A DNA stretch of 64,000 nucleotides from Ciceribacter lividus. Its GTDB lineage: Bacteria > Pseudomonadota > Alphaproteobacteria > Rhizobiales > Rhizobiaceae. Positions 36,218 to 46,684 of this stretch are shown piece by piece (position 1 is the stretch's first letter; each line of letters begins with the position of its first letter). The stretch spans positions 186,001 to 250,000 of the forward strand of contig NZ_QPIX01000007.1 of the NCBI RefSeq assembly GCF_003337715.1, written 5' to 3'. Made by a program: the position numbers and the translations under genes. The notes under the pieces were generated by a model. The model had not been told where the DNA came from. It saw only the letters and a program-made list of their open reading frames with translations, and made no database searches.

Positions 36218-37714
36218 GTGAAAACGATGAATGTCTCCGAACTCGAAGCCGTCGCTGCTCGTCATCCACAATTCCTCTTGCCGTCTTTCTGGTCACGTTT
36301 CCGCTTCGCAGTGATCGGAGGAGCCATCGCCCTCTACTTCGTGTTCTGCTGGTGGTTCTTCGCCATCGGTCAGGTGCTCGGCACCGCCAACTGGGGTATC
36401 GCCACCACCTATCTCGCCGACTGGATATCCTATGAGGTCCGGCCGGACATAGTGCTCCGTGCGGACGGGACAATGCAGATCGAGTTCTCGCGCTACGATC
36501 CGATCGGCCCCAACCCCCAGCCCGAGTGGCTCGAGGCTGAGCGCGAAACGATTACGCGCACGGTGGAAATTCCGGCGACGGCGATGCAAGCCAAGCCGAA
36601 ATCTTCATTCAGCTTCGTCGCTCCAAGCAATGCAGGCAAGCAGCAGGAGATTGCCGAGGCTCGAACAGAAACACGTACCGAAGAGGTGGTTACCCATGCG
36701 GTCGTGTCCATGAACTCGACCGACTGGATCGACGTCGTGCCAGAACATGTCGAGGTCCATCGCGGAAATGAAAAGCTTGACATCACGCTCAGCAGCAACG
36801 GCGGTGTGAGAGCTGATCGCGACTTGCCCGCTTGGGCGACGCAGCGCACGCCTGGCGAAAAGATCGTTCTCGCCTTCGGTTTCTCGGGCTGGGCGGAAAT
36901 TCGCGACGATGCGGTTAAGATCCACAAGCGCTTTCTCGGATGGGAAAACTTCTTCTTCGATATCGACTCGCCTTTCTTCGGCAAATCGGCGGGAGAAGTC
37001 TTCCAACTGCTGCTGTTCGGAGAGCGCCTCGACCCGAACCGCAGCAACATCTCGCTCGCTCTGGAGAATTTCCTCTACAATCCCTCCTGGCAGCATCTCG
37101 ATGTCTGGACCAAGCTGCTGCAGACAATTGTCATGGCCTTTGTCGGGACTCTCTTCGCAACGATCGTTGCCTTTCCGCTCTCGTTCGTTGCCGCCCGCAA
37201 CATCACGCGCAACGGCATCGTCAACCACGCAGCCAAGCGATTCTTCGATTTCCAGCGCTCGGTCGACATGTTCATCTGGGCGCTGTTCTTTACGCGTGCA
37301 TTCGGTCCCGGACCGCTTGCGGGGATTTCCGCGATCTTCTTCACCGATACGGGAACGCTCGGAAAACTCTACGCAGAAGCGCTCGAAAACATCGACGACA
37401 AGCAGCGCGAAGGTGTGAAGTCCGTCGGTGCAGGCCCCTTGGCTGTTCAACGCTTCGGAGTGCTGCCGCAGGTTCTGCCGGTCTTCGCCTCCCAGGCGCT
37501 TTACTTCTGGGAGTCTAACACCCGGTCAGCCACGATCATCGGCGCCGTCGGTGCCGGCGGTATCGGCCTGAAGCTCTGGGAGGCGATGCGGACCAATCAG
37601 GACTGGGAGAACGTCGGCTACATGGTCCTGCTCATCCTCATCGTCGTCTTCATCTTCGATTCGATCTCGAATGCCCTGCGTTCGCGTCTCATCGGCAGGC
37701 GGTCGACTTCATGA
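36218..37714 (+). CDS. phnE: Phosphonate importer permease PhnE2 with large extra domain
   Basis: The 498-residue permease is much longer than PhnE1. After a first helix (about 30-50) comes a roughly 200-residue hydrophilic segment (about 65-265), probably periplasmic. The transport domain follows, with GAVGAGGIGLKLWEAMRT near 445. The GTG at 36218, behind AGGAG, is used; an ATG at 36227 is also possible. It corresponds in place to PhoT of rhizobia. The extra segment could contact the binding protein. Confidence 0.9.
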   Translation: MKTMNVSELEAVAARHPQFLLPSFWSRFRFAVIGGAIALYFVFCWWFFAIGQVLGTANWGIATTYLADWISYEVRPDIVLRADGTMQIEFSRYDPIGPNPQPEWLEAERETITRTVEIPATAMQAKPKSSFSFVAPSNAGKQQEIAEARTETRTEEVVTHAVVSMNSTDWIDVVPEHVEVHRGNEKLDITLSSNGGVRADRDLPAWATQRTPGEKIVLAFGFSGWAEIRDDAVKIHKRFLGWENFFFDIDSPFFGKSAGEVFQLLLFGERLDPNRSNISLALENFLYNPSWQHLDVWTKLLQTIVMAFVGTLFATIVAFPLSFVAARNITRNGIVNHAAKRFFDFQRSVDMFIWALFFTRAFGPGPLAGISAIFFTDTGTLGKLYAEALENIDDKQREGVKSVGAGPLAVQRFGVLPQVLPVFASQALYFWESNTRSATIIGAVGAGGIGLKLWEAMRTNQDWENVGYMVLLILIVVFIFDSISNALRSRLIGRRSTS

Positions 37715-37817
37715 GGCTCGCCACCTCGCAATTGCTGTGCATCCGGCATCGGTGCCTCGCAAATGCCACGGCGCACGGTTTACTCTCGCTGCAGTAGCAA
37801 TCCGAAGGAATCAGTCT

Positions 37818-38507
37818 TTGCGTTACGCGCTCTATTTCACACCGCCCGAACGCGACCCGCTGACGCTGGCGGCGGCGCGCTGGCTCGGCCGCGATCCGTT
37901 CAGCGGAGAACTTCTGCCGGCGACGAAGGCCGAGGGATTCGATGTCGAAGAACTGGTCAACCTTACCGCGGAGCCGCGACGCTACGGTTTCCACGCGACG
38001 TTGAAGGCGCCCTTCTCTCTTGCAGCAGACCGGAGCGAAGACGAACTCATCGATGCGTTCGAACGCTTTTGCAGGAAGACACCGGCCTTCGCGATCCCCT
38101 CGGTTCTGATCGGGCAACTCGACCGCTTCTTCGCACTCGTTCCGGAGCAGCCGTTCTTGCCGCTACAGACATTTGCTGCCGGGGTAGTCGAGGCCTTCGA
38201 GGCCTATCGCGCACCGTTGAACGACGCGGATATCGCGCGGCGCAAGCCGGAGGCCTTGAGCGAGGCTCAGCGCTCCAATCTTGTCCGATGGGGCTATCCC
38301 TACGTCATGGAGGAATTCCGCTTCCACATGACACTGACCGGACCTGTCGAACCCCGCCGAGCGGCGGCGGTGCGCCGCCTTCTCGATGCCAGCTTCGCCG
38401 ACTTCGTCGGCCGTCCGCTCAGCATTTCCGGTCTCGCCCTCTATGTCGAAGAAGAGCACGGGACTCCCTTCACCATTCATTCCTGGCTGCCTTTGTCTGG
38501 CGCCTGA
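37818..38507 (+). CDS. Phosphonate-operon DUF1045 protein (2H phosphoesterase fold)
   Basis: The 229-residue protein of the family often seen in phn operons has two HxTx motifs, FHATLK and FHMTLT, the hallmark of 2H cyclic phosphodiesterases. It may open the cyclic ribose phosphate made by C-P lyase, in place of PhnP, which is absent here. TTG 37818 is chosen because AAGGA lies 8 bases upstream; the open frame upstream of it overlaps phnE2. Confidence 0.85.
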   Translation: MRYALYFTPPERDPLTLAAARWLGRDPFSGELLPATKAEGFDVEELVNLTAEPRRYGFHATLKAPFSLAADRSEDELIDAFERFCRKTPAFAIPSVLIGQLDRFFALVPEQPFLPLQTFAAGVVEAFEAYRAPLNDADIARRKPEALSEAQRSNLVRWGYPYVMEEFRFHMTLTGPVEPRRAAAVRRLLDASFADFVGRPLSISGLALYVEEEHGTPFTIHSWLPLSGA

Positions 38508-38526
38508 TCGAAAGGACAACCGACCG

Positions 38527-39666
38527 ATGACCATCGAATCCGTGTTCACCAACGCCCGCATCGTCCTCAAGGACGATATCATTTCCGGCACGCTTGTCAT
38601 TCGCGACGGTCGCATCGCCTCCTTCTCGGAAGGCCAGACGACCGGCGGAGAGGACATGGAGGGCGACTACATCATTCCGGGTCTGGTCGAACTGCACACC
38701 GACCACTTGGAAGCGCACTACTCGCCGCGGCCAGGCGTGCGCTGGGACAAGATCTCGGCGATCCAGGCGCACGACGCACAGGTCGTGACCTCCGGCATAA
38801 CCACAGTCTTCGATTGCCTGCGAATGGGTTCCGACGAGGACGGCGGCTTCATGAAAGGCGAGATGCGCGAGATGGCAGACGCCATTCAGACGGCCGAGCG
38901 CGAGGACCGGCTGCGGGCGGAGCACCTTCTGCATCTGCGCTGCGAGGTCTCGGCTCCGGACGTCCTGGAGCACTTCTCCGATTTCGAGCGCGACCCGCAT
39001 GTGCGTCTGGTCTCATTGATGGACCATGCGCCTGGGCAGCGCCAGTTCCAGACGATGGAGCAGTACACGCTCTACTACAAGAAAAAGCGCGGCCTCTCGG
39101 AAGATGCCTTTGCGCAATTCGTCGCACGCCGTCAGGAATCCTCCGCGCGCTATGCTGCCCCACACCGCGATGCCCTGGCCAAGAACTGCACCGAACGCGG
39201 CATCACCATCGCGAGCCACGACGACGCAACGCTCGACCACGTTGACGAGGCGATCGGCTACGGCGTCAAGCTTGCAGAGTTTCCGACCAGCTTCGATGCG
39301 GCCGAAGCCTCCCACAAGGCGGGCATGAGCGTGCTGATGGGAGCTCCGAACATCGTGCGCGGCAAATCGCACTCGGGCAACATCGCCGCCCGAGATCTTG
39401 CCGAACGCGGCGTTCTGGACGTATTGTCTTCCGACTATGTGCCGCTCAGCCTGCTGCACGCTCCTTTCGTACTTGCCGACGCACTGCCGAACCTCTCTCT
39501 GCCGCAGGCGCTCGCGATGGTGACGGCGACACCCGCCAAGACGGTGGGACTGTCCGACCGCGGTCGCATTGCCGAGGGGCTCCGCGCCGATCTGGTCCGG
39601 GTGCGCCGGCGGGCAGGTGTGCCGGTCGTTCGTGCGGTCTGGCGGGAAGGACGGCGGGTCGCCTGA
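38527..39666 (+). CDS. phnM: Alkylphosphonate triphosphate diphosphohydrolase PhnM
   Basis: The 379-residue amidohydrolase-superfamily enzyme releases pyrophosphate from the ribose-triphosphate phosphonate intermediate before PhnJ acts. Metal-binding residues lie in VELHTDHLEAHY, with further His in ITIASHDDATLDH. The ATG at 38527 gives the standard length; the stop overlaps the phnN ATG. Confidence 0.95.
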   Translation: MTIESVFTNARIVLKDDIISGTLVIRDGRIASFSEGQTTGGEDMEGDYIIPGLVELHTDHLEAHYSPRPGVRWDKISAIQAHDAQVVTSGITTVFDCLRMGSDEDGGFMKGEMREMADAIQTAEREDRLRAEHLLHLRCEVSAPDVLEHFSDFERDPHVRLVSLMDHAPGQRQFQTMEQYTLYYKKKRGLSEDAFAQFVARRQESSARYAAPHRDALAKNCTERGITIASHDDATLDHVDEAIGYGVKLAEFPTSFDAAEASHKAGMSVLMGAPNIVRGKSHSGNIAARDLAERGVLDVLSSDYVPLSLLHAPFVLADALPNLSLPQALAMVTATPAKTVGLSDRGRIAEGLRADLVRVRRRAGVPVVRAVWREGRRVA

Positions 39667-40271
39667 TGACAAATGGAGCGTCGATGTCCCCTCTCCCGGA
39701 ATCTTTCGGGACGTTCGTGGCGGTCGTCGGGCCGAGCGGTGCGGGCAAGGACAGCCTGATCTCATATGCTCAAAGACGTCTTGCGGGGCGACCGGACATC
39801 CACTTCGTCCGGCGCCTCATCACTCGTGACAGCGAGGCCGGCGGCGAAGATCACCTCGCCGTCTCCGCGGAGGACTTCGAGGACATGCGCGAGAAGGGAG
39901 GCTTTGCCGTTCATTGGGACGCCCATGGCCTCCGCTATGGGATACCGGCTTCCGTCAAAAATAAGTTGGCTCTCGGGCATGTGGTCGTCGCCAACGGCTC
40001 CCGCTCCGCGCTCGACGACTTCGCTGAGGCCTTCCCCCGACTGCTCGTCGCAAATATCGTCGCAAGGGCGGATATCCTGGCACATCGGCTGCAGCAGCGC
40101 GGCAGGGAGGGCGAGGCCGACGTCAGCAAGCGACTGCAGCGAGGCCCGCTGGCAATTCCCGAGGGTTTTCAAACCGTGACAATCGACAATAGCGGCGCTC
40201 TCGCCGATGCTGGCGAGAAATTGACGGGAATACTCGTGAATTTGCTCGCGGAGCGCAACGGCGTCGCCTGA
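39666..40271 (+). CDS. phnN: Ribose 1,5-bisphosphate kinase PhnN
   Basis: The 201-residue guanylate-kinase-like enzyme phosphorylates ribose 1,5-bisphosphate to PRPP, completing recovery of the sugar from C-P lyase. The P-loop is GPSGAGKDS near residue 25. It is the last gene of the phosphonate block and converges on pcaB with 3 bases between. Confidence 0.93.
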   Translation: MTNGASMSPLPESFGTFVAVVGPSGAGKDSLISYAQRRLAGRPDIHFVRRLITRDSEAGGEDHLAVSAEDFEDMREKGGFAVHWDAHGLRYGIPASVKNKLALGHVVVANGSRSALDDFAEAFPRLLVANIVARADILAHRLQQRGREGEADVSKRLQRGPLAIPEGFQTVTIDNSGALADAGEKLTGILVNLLAERNGVA

Positions 40272-40274
40272 CGT

Positions 40275-41330
40275 TCAGTCAGGATCTCCAAGCCGCTCGA
40301 TCGCCGCAAGCAAGGCGTGCCCGTGGATGAGCGAAAGCCCCGCCGCCTCGATCATCTTCGGCATGAGCAGCCATTCCAGCGTCCAGGCGCTGCCCGACCG
40401 TTCCTGTTCATGGACAAGCGCGTGATGAACACCAGCGAGCAGGGTTGCATTGTAGCGCGCGAGCGCAACAAGTATTTCGGCCCTCACCGGGTTCTGCTTG
40501 TGCGGCATGGCGGAGGAGCCGCCACCTCCCGAGATCTCCGCCTCATCGATGCCGTTCTGGACCATGAGTGCGAGATCTTGCCCGATCTTGCCGAAGGCGC
40601 CGGTGAGACGCGACAGGAAGCCGGCAAAATCCGCGATCCGGCCCCTGTCCGTATGCGGCGCGTAATCGGGGACGAAAAGCCCGAGATCGCGGGCCATTGC
40701 CCGCCGTATCGCGAAGATCCGGTCTCCGAATTTCTCCGACGTCCCCGCCGCACCTGCGAGCGTCAGGATCAGGACACGTTCGCGCTGGTGCGGCAACTCC
40801 GCAGCCAGATGTTCGAGGGGGCTCTTCCAGGCTCTCAGCCGGTCACCGACAGTAATTGGCACCGCCACCTGCATGCGCGTCCGCGCCAAGAGCCGATTTC
40901 CACCGAAGCGCGACTCAAGCACATCGAACTGCGAGTGGACGCTTATTAGCCGGCTATCAAAAACATCGAAGACGGATGCGAGCTTCAGGGCCGCGGCGGT
41001 ATCGATGACATCCTGACTGGTCGCACCGAGATGGATGAACCCGCCATGCCGCTCGCCGGCCGCGCGGCGCAGCTGACGGACCAACTCCGGCACCACCACG
41101 CCATCGCGTGCCGTCGCGCTCGTCAGCGCTTCCATGTCTGGAACGAAACGCGCGCAGGCGGACTCGATGGCCGCAGCGGCTTCCTCGTCCACCATACCCG
41201 CTGTCGCCTGAGCCCGCGCAAGCGCCGCCTCGAAGCGCAGCATGGCGCCCACGTCCGCGTTAGTGCCGAGCAAACCGGCGATTTCACCGTCACCGAGCAG
41301 GCCGTCGAGATAGGTGATCCCGGTGAGCAT
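40275..41330 (-). CDS. pcaB: 3-carboxy-cis,cis-muconate cycloisomerase
   Basis: The 351-residue member of the fumarase/adenylosuccinate lyase superfamily has the signature GSSAMPHKQNP. It lactonises carboxymuconate in the protocatechuate branch of the beta-ketoadipate pathway. I chose ATG 41330, two bases after the pcaF stop. It is shorter than the roughly 450-residue pseudomonad PcaB, as in other rhizobia. It is the last gene of the pca unit. Confidence 0.93.
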   Translation of the reverse strand: MLTGITYLDGLLGDGEIAGLLGTNADVGAMLRFEAALARAQATAGMVDEEAAAAIESACARFVPDMEALTSATARDGVVVPELVRQLRRAAGERHGGFIHLGATSQDVIDTAAALKLASVFDVFDSRLISVHSQFDVLESRFGGNRLLARTRMQVAVPITVGDRLRAWKSPLEHLAAELPHQRERVLILTLAGAAGTSEKFGDRIFAIRRAMARDLGLFVPDYAPHTDRGRIADFAGFLSRLTGAFGKIGQDLALMVQNGIDEAEISGGGGSSAMPHKQNPVRAEILVALARYNATLLAGVHHALVHEQERSGSAWTLEWLLMPKMIEAAGLSLIHGHALLAAIERLGDPD

Positions 41331-41332
41331 GG

Positions 41333-42538
41333 TCACACCCGTTCCAGGGCGATCGCGATACCTTGACCGACCCCAATGCACATCGCAGAAAGAGCATAGC
41401 GACCGCCTGTCAATGCGAGTTCGAGCGCCGCCGTGCCGGTGATGCGGGCGCCGGACATGCCGAGCGGATGTCCAAGCGCGATGGCCCCACCGTTGCGGTT
41501 GACCCGCGGATCGTCATCCGGGAGGCCGAGCTGGCGAAGCGTCGCAAGCGACTGGCTTGCGAAGGCCTCGTTGATCTCAATGACATCGAACTGCGCAACA
41601 TCCATGCCGAGACGAGTCATCAGCTTCTGCGAAGCGGGCGCCGGGCCGATGCCCATGACCCGCGGCGGCACGCCGGCCGTTGCCCCACCGAGGATGCGGG
41701 CGACCGGCGTCAGACCATGCCGGTGGGCGGCCTCTTCCGAGGCGATGATGAGAGCTGCGGCACCATCGTTGACGCCCGAGGCATTCCCTGCCGTAACGGT
41801 GGTCCCATCCAGCTGGTTGACAGGCTTCAGCCGCGCGAGCGCCTCCAGACTCGTGGCGCGCGGATGTTCGTCGCGATCGACGACGACATCCTCCCCTTTT
41901 CGCTGCGGAACGGTCACGCCCGTAATCTCCTTCGACAGACGACCGTTCGCCTGGGCAGCCGCCGCCTTTGCCTGGCTGCGGACCGCGAAGGCATCCTGAT
42001 CCTCCCGTGCAACGCTGCACTCGATTGCGACATTGTCACCCGTTTCGGGCATGGAGTCGACACCATACCGGCTCTTCATCAGCGGGTTGACGAACCTCCA
42101 GCCGATGGTGGTGTCGTAGATCTCCGCATGGCGGGAAAAGGCGGTGTCCGCCTTTGGCATGACGAATGGCGCGCGGCTCATGCTCTCGACGCCGCCGGCG
42201 ATCATCAGATCCGCCTCGCCCGATTTGATCGCGCGCGCGGCGGTAATGACCGCGTCCATACCCGAACCGCACAGACGATTGATGGTGGTGCCGCTGACCG
42301 ACACCGGTAATCCGGCGAGAAGCAGCGACATACGTGCCACGTTGCGATTGTCCTCGCCAGCCTGATTGGCACAGCCAAGGATCACGTCATCGACGGCTTC
42401 CCAATCGACCGAGGCATTGCGCTCCATCAGTGCCTTCAGCGGCACGGCGCCGAGATCATCAGCCCTGACCGCCGACAGGGCACCGCCGAAGCGGCCGATG
42501 GGCGTCCGGATATAGTCGCAGATAAAGGCGTCGGTCAT
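41333..42538 (-). CDS. pcaF: Beta-ketoadipyl-CoA thiolase
   Basis: The 401-residue thiolase has its nucleophilic Cys in INRLCGSGMDAV, a GHPLGMSGARI active-site His loop and the C-terminal CIGVGQG. It splits beta-ketoadipyl-CoA into succinyl-CoA and acetyl-CoA. The ATG at 42538 (MTDAFICDYIRTPIGRFGG) is chosen over the open upstream extension. The pcaIJ context fixes its substrate. Confidence 0.94.
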   Translation of the reverse strand: MTDAFICDYIRTPIGRFGGALSAVRADDLGAVPLKALMERNASVDWEAVDDVILGCANQAGEDNRNVARMSLLLAGLPVSVSGTTINRLCGSGMDAVITAARAIKSGEADLMIAGGVESMSRAPFVMPKADTAFSRHAEIYDTTIGWRFVNPLMKSRYGVDSMPETGDNVAIECSVAREDQDAFAVRSQAKAAAAQANGRLSKEITGVTVPQRKGEDVVVDRDEHPRATSLEALARLKPVNQLDGTTVTAGNASGVNDGAAALIIASEEAAHRHGLTPVARILGGATAGVPPRVMGIGPAPASQKLMTRLGMDVAQFDVIEINEAFASQSLATLRQLGLPDDDPRVNRNGGAIALGHPLGMSGARITGTAALELALTGGRYALSAMCIGVGQGIAIALERV

Positions 42539-42548
42539 GATGAAGTCC

Positions 42549-43238
42549 TTAGAGTGCCGGCACGACAAGGTCGGCGACCGGACGGTCGGCATGGAGTTTC
42601 GCACCGGTCATGGCCTGGAGTTCGTCCATGGTCATGGCCGCCAGCTTTTCCCGCACCACGAACTTGCCGCCGACAATGTCAATGACTGCATGGCTCGTAT
42701 AGACACGGGTGATGCATCCGACACCGGTCAGCGGAAACGTGCAGCGCTCGACAAGTTTCGGCTGACCATCCTTGGTGACGTGTTCGGTGATAACAAAAAC
42801 CTGCTTCGCCCCGTGTACGAGATCCATGGCTCCACCGACCGCGGGCACTCCCTTGGAACCGACACGCCAGTTCGCGAGATCGCCATTCTGGGCAACCTGG
42901 TAGGCCCCGAGAATGGCGACATCCAGGTGTCCGCCACGCACCATGGCAAAGCTGTCGGCATGGTGAAAGAAAGAGGCTCCGGGCTTCAGCGTCACTGCCT
43001 TCTTCCCGGCATTGATGAGGTCCCAATCTTCCTCACCTTCCGGTGGCGGCTCACCGAAATTCAGGATGCCGTTTTCCGTGTGGAAGATGGCTTCTCGGCC
43101 CTCCGGCTGATAGCGGGCGACCATTTCCGGAAAGCCGATCCCGAGATTGACATAGGCGCCGTCGGCGATGTCCTGCGCGGCACGCCAGGCGATCTGGGCG
43201 TTGGAGAGCTTCTTGTCTTCGCGCGCAACGGTCGTCAT
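42549..43238 (-). CDS. pcaJ: 3-oxoadipate CoA-transferase subunit beta
   Basis: The 229-residue family I CoA-transferase beta subunit has its catalytic Glu in HTENGILNFG and the glycine loop VNLGIGFPE. It transfers CoA from succinyl-CoA to beta-ketoadipate together with PcaI. The ATG at 43238 overlaps the pcaI stop (ATGA). Confidence 0.95.
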   Translation of the reverse strand: MTTVAREDKKLSNAQIAWRAAQDIADGAYVNLGIGFPEMVARYQPEGREAIFHTENGILNFGEPPPEGEEDWDLINAGKKAVTLKPGASFFHHADSFAMVRGGHLDVAILGAYQVAQNGDLANWRVGSKGVPAVGGAMDLVHGAKQVFVITEHVTKDGQPKLVERCTFPLTGVGCITRVYTSHAVIDIVGGKFVVREKLAAMTMDELQAMTGAKLHADRPVADLVVPAL

Positions 43239-43942
43239 GCGTAGGCCACTCCGGCTCGTATGAGCACTTCTTCCTGCTGTGGATTCGTCACCTCGACGAG
43301 GGCGTTCACGAAGATGCCGGGCGTCACGACATGCTCGGGATCGATGCCTCCGGCGGGCACGATCCTGGAAACCTGCGCGATCGTTCTTGCTGCCGCCATG
43401 CACATCAGCGGATTGAAGTTGCGGCCGGCCTTGTTGTAGGTGAGATTGCCGTGGGTGTCGCCGAGTTCGGCCTTGACGATCGCGAAATCGGCCTTGAGCC
43501 AGCGCTCCTGGACATAGTGCCGACCGTCGAATTCGGCGACCGGTTTGCCTTCTGCGAGTTCGGTACCGTAGGCGGTCGGCGTATAGAAGGCCGGGATGCC
43601 AGCACCGCCAGCGCGGATACGCTCGGCAAGCGTGCCCTGCGGAACCAGTTCGAGCTCGATCTCGCCGGCGAGATACTTTTCCGTGAAGGCGCGCGGGTCG
43701 GACGAGCGTGGAAAAGAACAGACCATCTTTCGCACCATGCCCGCATCGATCATGGCCGCAATGCCGATGCGGCCGTTGCCGGCATTGTTGTTTATGACCG
43801 TCAGGTTCTTCGGCCCCTTGTCGATCAGGGCGTGGATCAGCTCGATCGGCGCCCCAGAACCCCCGAAGCCACCAATCATCACGGTGGCGCCGTCACCGAT
43901 TTCGGCAACGGCTTCGGCCACGTCTGCAATTGTCTTGTTCAT
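43235..43942 (-). CDS. pcaI: 3-oxoadipate CoA-transferase subunit alpha
   Basis: The 235-residue alpha subunit has the CoA-binding MIGGFGGSGAP motif near residue 25 and INNNAGNG. The ATG at 43942 follows GGAAGGGG; an open extension to 43981 runs into the intergenic hairpin. Its position between pcaG and pcaJ merges the two usual pca units. Confidence 0.95.
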   Translation of the reverse strand: MNKTIADVAEAVAEIGDGATVMIGGFGGSGAPIELIHALIDKGPKNLTVINNNAGNGRIGIAAMIDAGMVRKMVCSFPRSSDPRAFTEKYLAGEIELELVPQGTLAERIRAGGAGIPAFYTPTAYGTELAEGKPVAEFDGRHYVQERWLKADFAIVKAELGDTHGNLTYNKAGRNFNPLMCMAAARTIAQVSRIVPAGGIDPEHVVTPGIFVNALVEVTNPQQEEVLIRAGVAYA

Positions 43943-43965
43943 TTCATGGCCCCTTCCGGCCCGTC

Positions 43966-44001
43966 CGGCAAGCATCGGCAATGTCGCGTGCCGGCTTGCC
44001 G
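43966..44001. repeat. Hairpin in the pcaG-pcaI gap
   Basis: CGGCAAGC (43966-43973) and GCTTGCCG (43994-44001) form a perfect 8-base-pair stem with a 20-base loop. There is no T tract on either strand, so it looks like an mRNA processing or stability element rather than a terminator. Confidence 0.6.
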
Positions 44002-44019
44002 AAAATGACGTTTGCGGGT

Positions 44020-44637
44020 TCAGATGTCGAAGAACACCGTTTCGTTTTCGCCCTGGAGATGGATGTCAAAGGTGTAAGTGTCTCCGTCACGGGCAGCAAT
44101 CAGCGTCGGGACCCGTACCTTGTGCTCGATGCGCACCAGCACCGGATCAACGGCATTCGCTTCCGCTTCGTCGGCGAAATACATGCGCGTATGAAGGCCA
44201 ATATTGATGCCGCGGGCGACGATCCAGAAGGTGATGTGGGGAGCCATGACCCGACCATCGCGAAACGGCACGCGCCCCGGCTTGATCGTTTCGAAAATGT
44301 ACTCGCCAGTCTCCATGTCGGCCGGACAGCGGCCCCAGCCGGCAAAGTTCGGATCTGCCTTTCCGCGCGTCTCCGAGGGGCTATTGTAGAGCCCGTCGGC
44401 GTCGGCCTGCCAGATCTCGATGAGCGCGTCCTTGAGCGGCGTGCCCGATCCGTCGATCACGCGGCCGCGGATTGTTATACGTTCGCCCCTTGCGCGTTCG
44501 TTGTAGAGCGGACCGGCGCCGAGGTCCTTTTCGAATACCCCTTCGATGCCGGTAAAATTGGGTGTGCAACCGATATGTACGTAAGGACCGGCCGTCTGCG
44601 ACGGTGATTCCTTCAGATAACCGAGCGGCTGAACCAT
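44020..44637 (-). CDS. pcaG: Protocatechuate 3,4-dioxygenase alpha subunit
   Basis: The 205-residue intradiol dioxygenase alpha chain has the beta-sandwich motif LIEIWQADADGLYNSP and the MAPHITFWIVARG segment. PcaG pairs with PcaH in the iron(III) enzyme that cleaves the protocatechuate ring. The ATG at 44637 lies one base after the pcaH stop. Confidence 0.95.
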   Translation of the reverse strand: MVQPLGYLKESPSQTAGPYVHIGCTPNFTGIEGVFEKDLGAGPLYNERARGERITIRGRVIDGSGTPLKDALIEIWQADADGLYNSPSETRGKADPNFAGWGRCPADMETGEYIFETIKPGRVPFRDGRVMAPHITFWIVARGINIGLHTRMYFADEAEANAVDPVLVRIEHKVRVPTLIAARDGDTYTFDIHLQGENETVFFDI

Positions 44638-44638
44638 C

Positions 44639-45794
<1,156 letters not shown>

Positions 45795-45804
45795 GAACGT
45801 CCTT

Positions 45805-46593
45805 TCATGCCTTCCTGACAAAGGGTTCGATCAACGCGGCCAGCCGCTGTGGCTGCTCCACGCAGGGGATGTGACCGCATCCTTCGATGACTTCGAAGCG
45901 GGCACCGGGGATCATGTCGGCCATGCCGCGGACGAGGTCCGGGGGGGTGGACCCGTCCTGGTCGCCAACGATACAGAGTGTCGGGACGGTGATCGTCGGC
46001 GGGATCGCGGAAAGGTCCGTATCGCGGATCACCTCACAAGTGCCGATATAGGCTGCCGCTGACTGTCGCTCCAACATCAGGCGATAGCCGGCGAGGTCCA
46101 CCCGCCGCTCCTCATGGAACGAACTCGTGAACCAACGCTCCATGACGCTGTCAGCAATGCCGGCAAGACCGCTCTTGCGGATCGCCTCGATCCGGCCGTC
46201 CCAGGCTTCCGCAGTGCCAATCTTCGGTGCCGTGTCGCAGAGCACCAGCTTGCGCACCAAATCCGGTCGTTTACGCCAGAGACCCTGCACGACCATTCCG
46301 CCAACCGAAAGGCCACAGAAGACGACTTTGTCGATGCCGACATGATCCACGAGGCCGACAAGATCGTCGACGAGATCCTCCATTACGAACCCGGCAGCGC
46401 CCAGACCGGTAAGACCGTGCCCGCGGGAATCATAGAGGAGTATGGAGACATCGTCGCCGAGTTCATCGAAGAGCGGCAGCCAGATTCGGAAATCGGTCCC
46501 CAGCGAATTCGAGAAGACAATGGTATGCTTGGCGCCGGGATCGCCGATGAATTCATAGTGAACCGTAATTCCGTTGATCGCGGCAAAGGCCAT
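45805..46593 (-). CDS. pcaD: 3-oxoadipate enol-lactonase
   Basis: The 262-residue alpha/beta hydrolase has a nucleophilic Ser in FCGLSVGGMV, an Asp near GDQDGSTPP and a His in GCGHIPCVEQP. It opens the enol-lactone to beta-ketoadipate. It is the first gene of the pca unit, divergent from pcaQ. Confidence 0.95.
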   Translation of the reverse strand: MAFAAINGITVHYEFIGDPGAKHTIVFSNSLGTDFRIWLPLFDELGDDVSILLYDSRGHGLTGLGAAGFVMEDLVDDLVGLVDHVGIDKVVFCGLSVGGMVVQGLWRKRPDLVRKLVLCDTAPKIGTAEAWDGRIEAIRKSGLAGIADSVMERWFTSSFHEERRVDLAGYRLMLERQSAAAYIGTCEVIRDTDLSAIPPTITVPTLCIVGDQDGSTPPDLVRGMADMIPGARFEVIEGCGHIPCVEQPQRLAALIEPFVRKA

Positions 46594-46649
46594 GACTTTC
46601 TCCTCTGACAGGAAAGGTAGCTAATGATTTTTGTTCGGTAAAATGATAT

Positions 46650-46679
46650 TTTGGCCAAATTCCATAACCAAATCGGCAT
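46650..46679. promoter_or_regulatory. Candidate PcaQ binding region
   Basis: In the 91-base pcaD-pcaQ gap, ATAACC-AAAT-CGGCAT (46664-46679) has the left half and spacing of the reported PcaQ site ATAACC-N4-GGTTAA, with a degenerate right half. TTTGGCCAAA (46650-46659) is a perfect palindrome next to it. Either could bind the LysR-type PcaQ. Confidence 0.45.
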
Positions 46680-46684
46680 GATTC

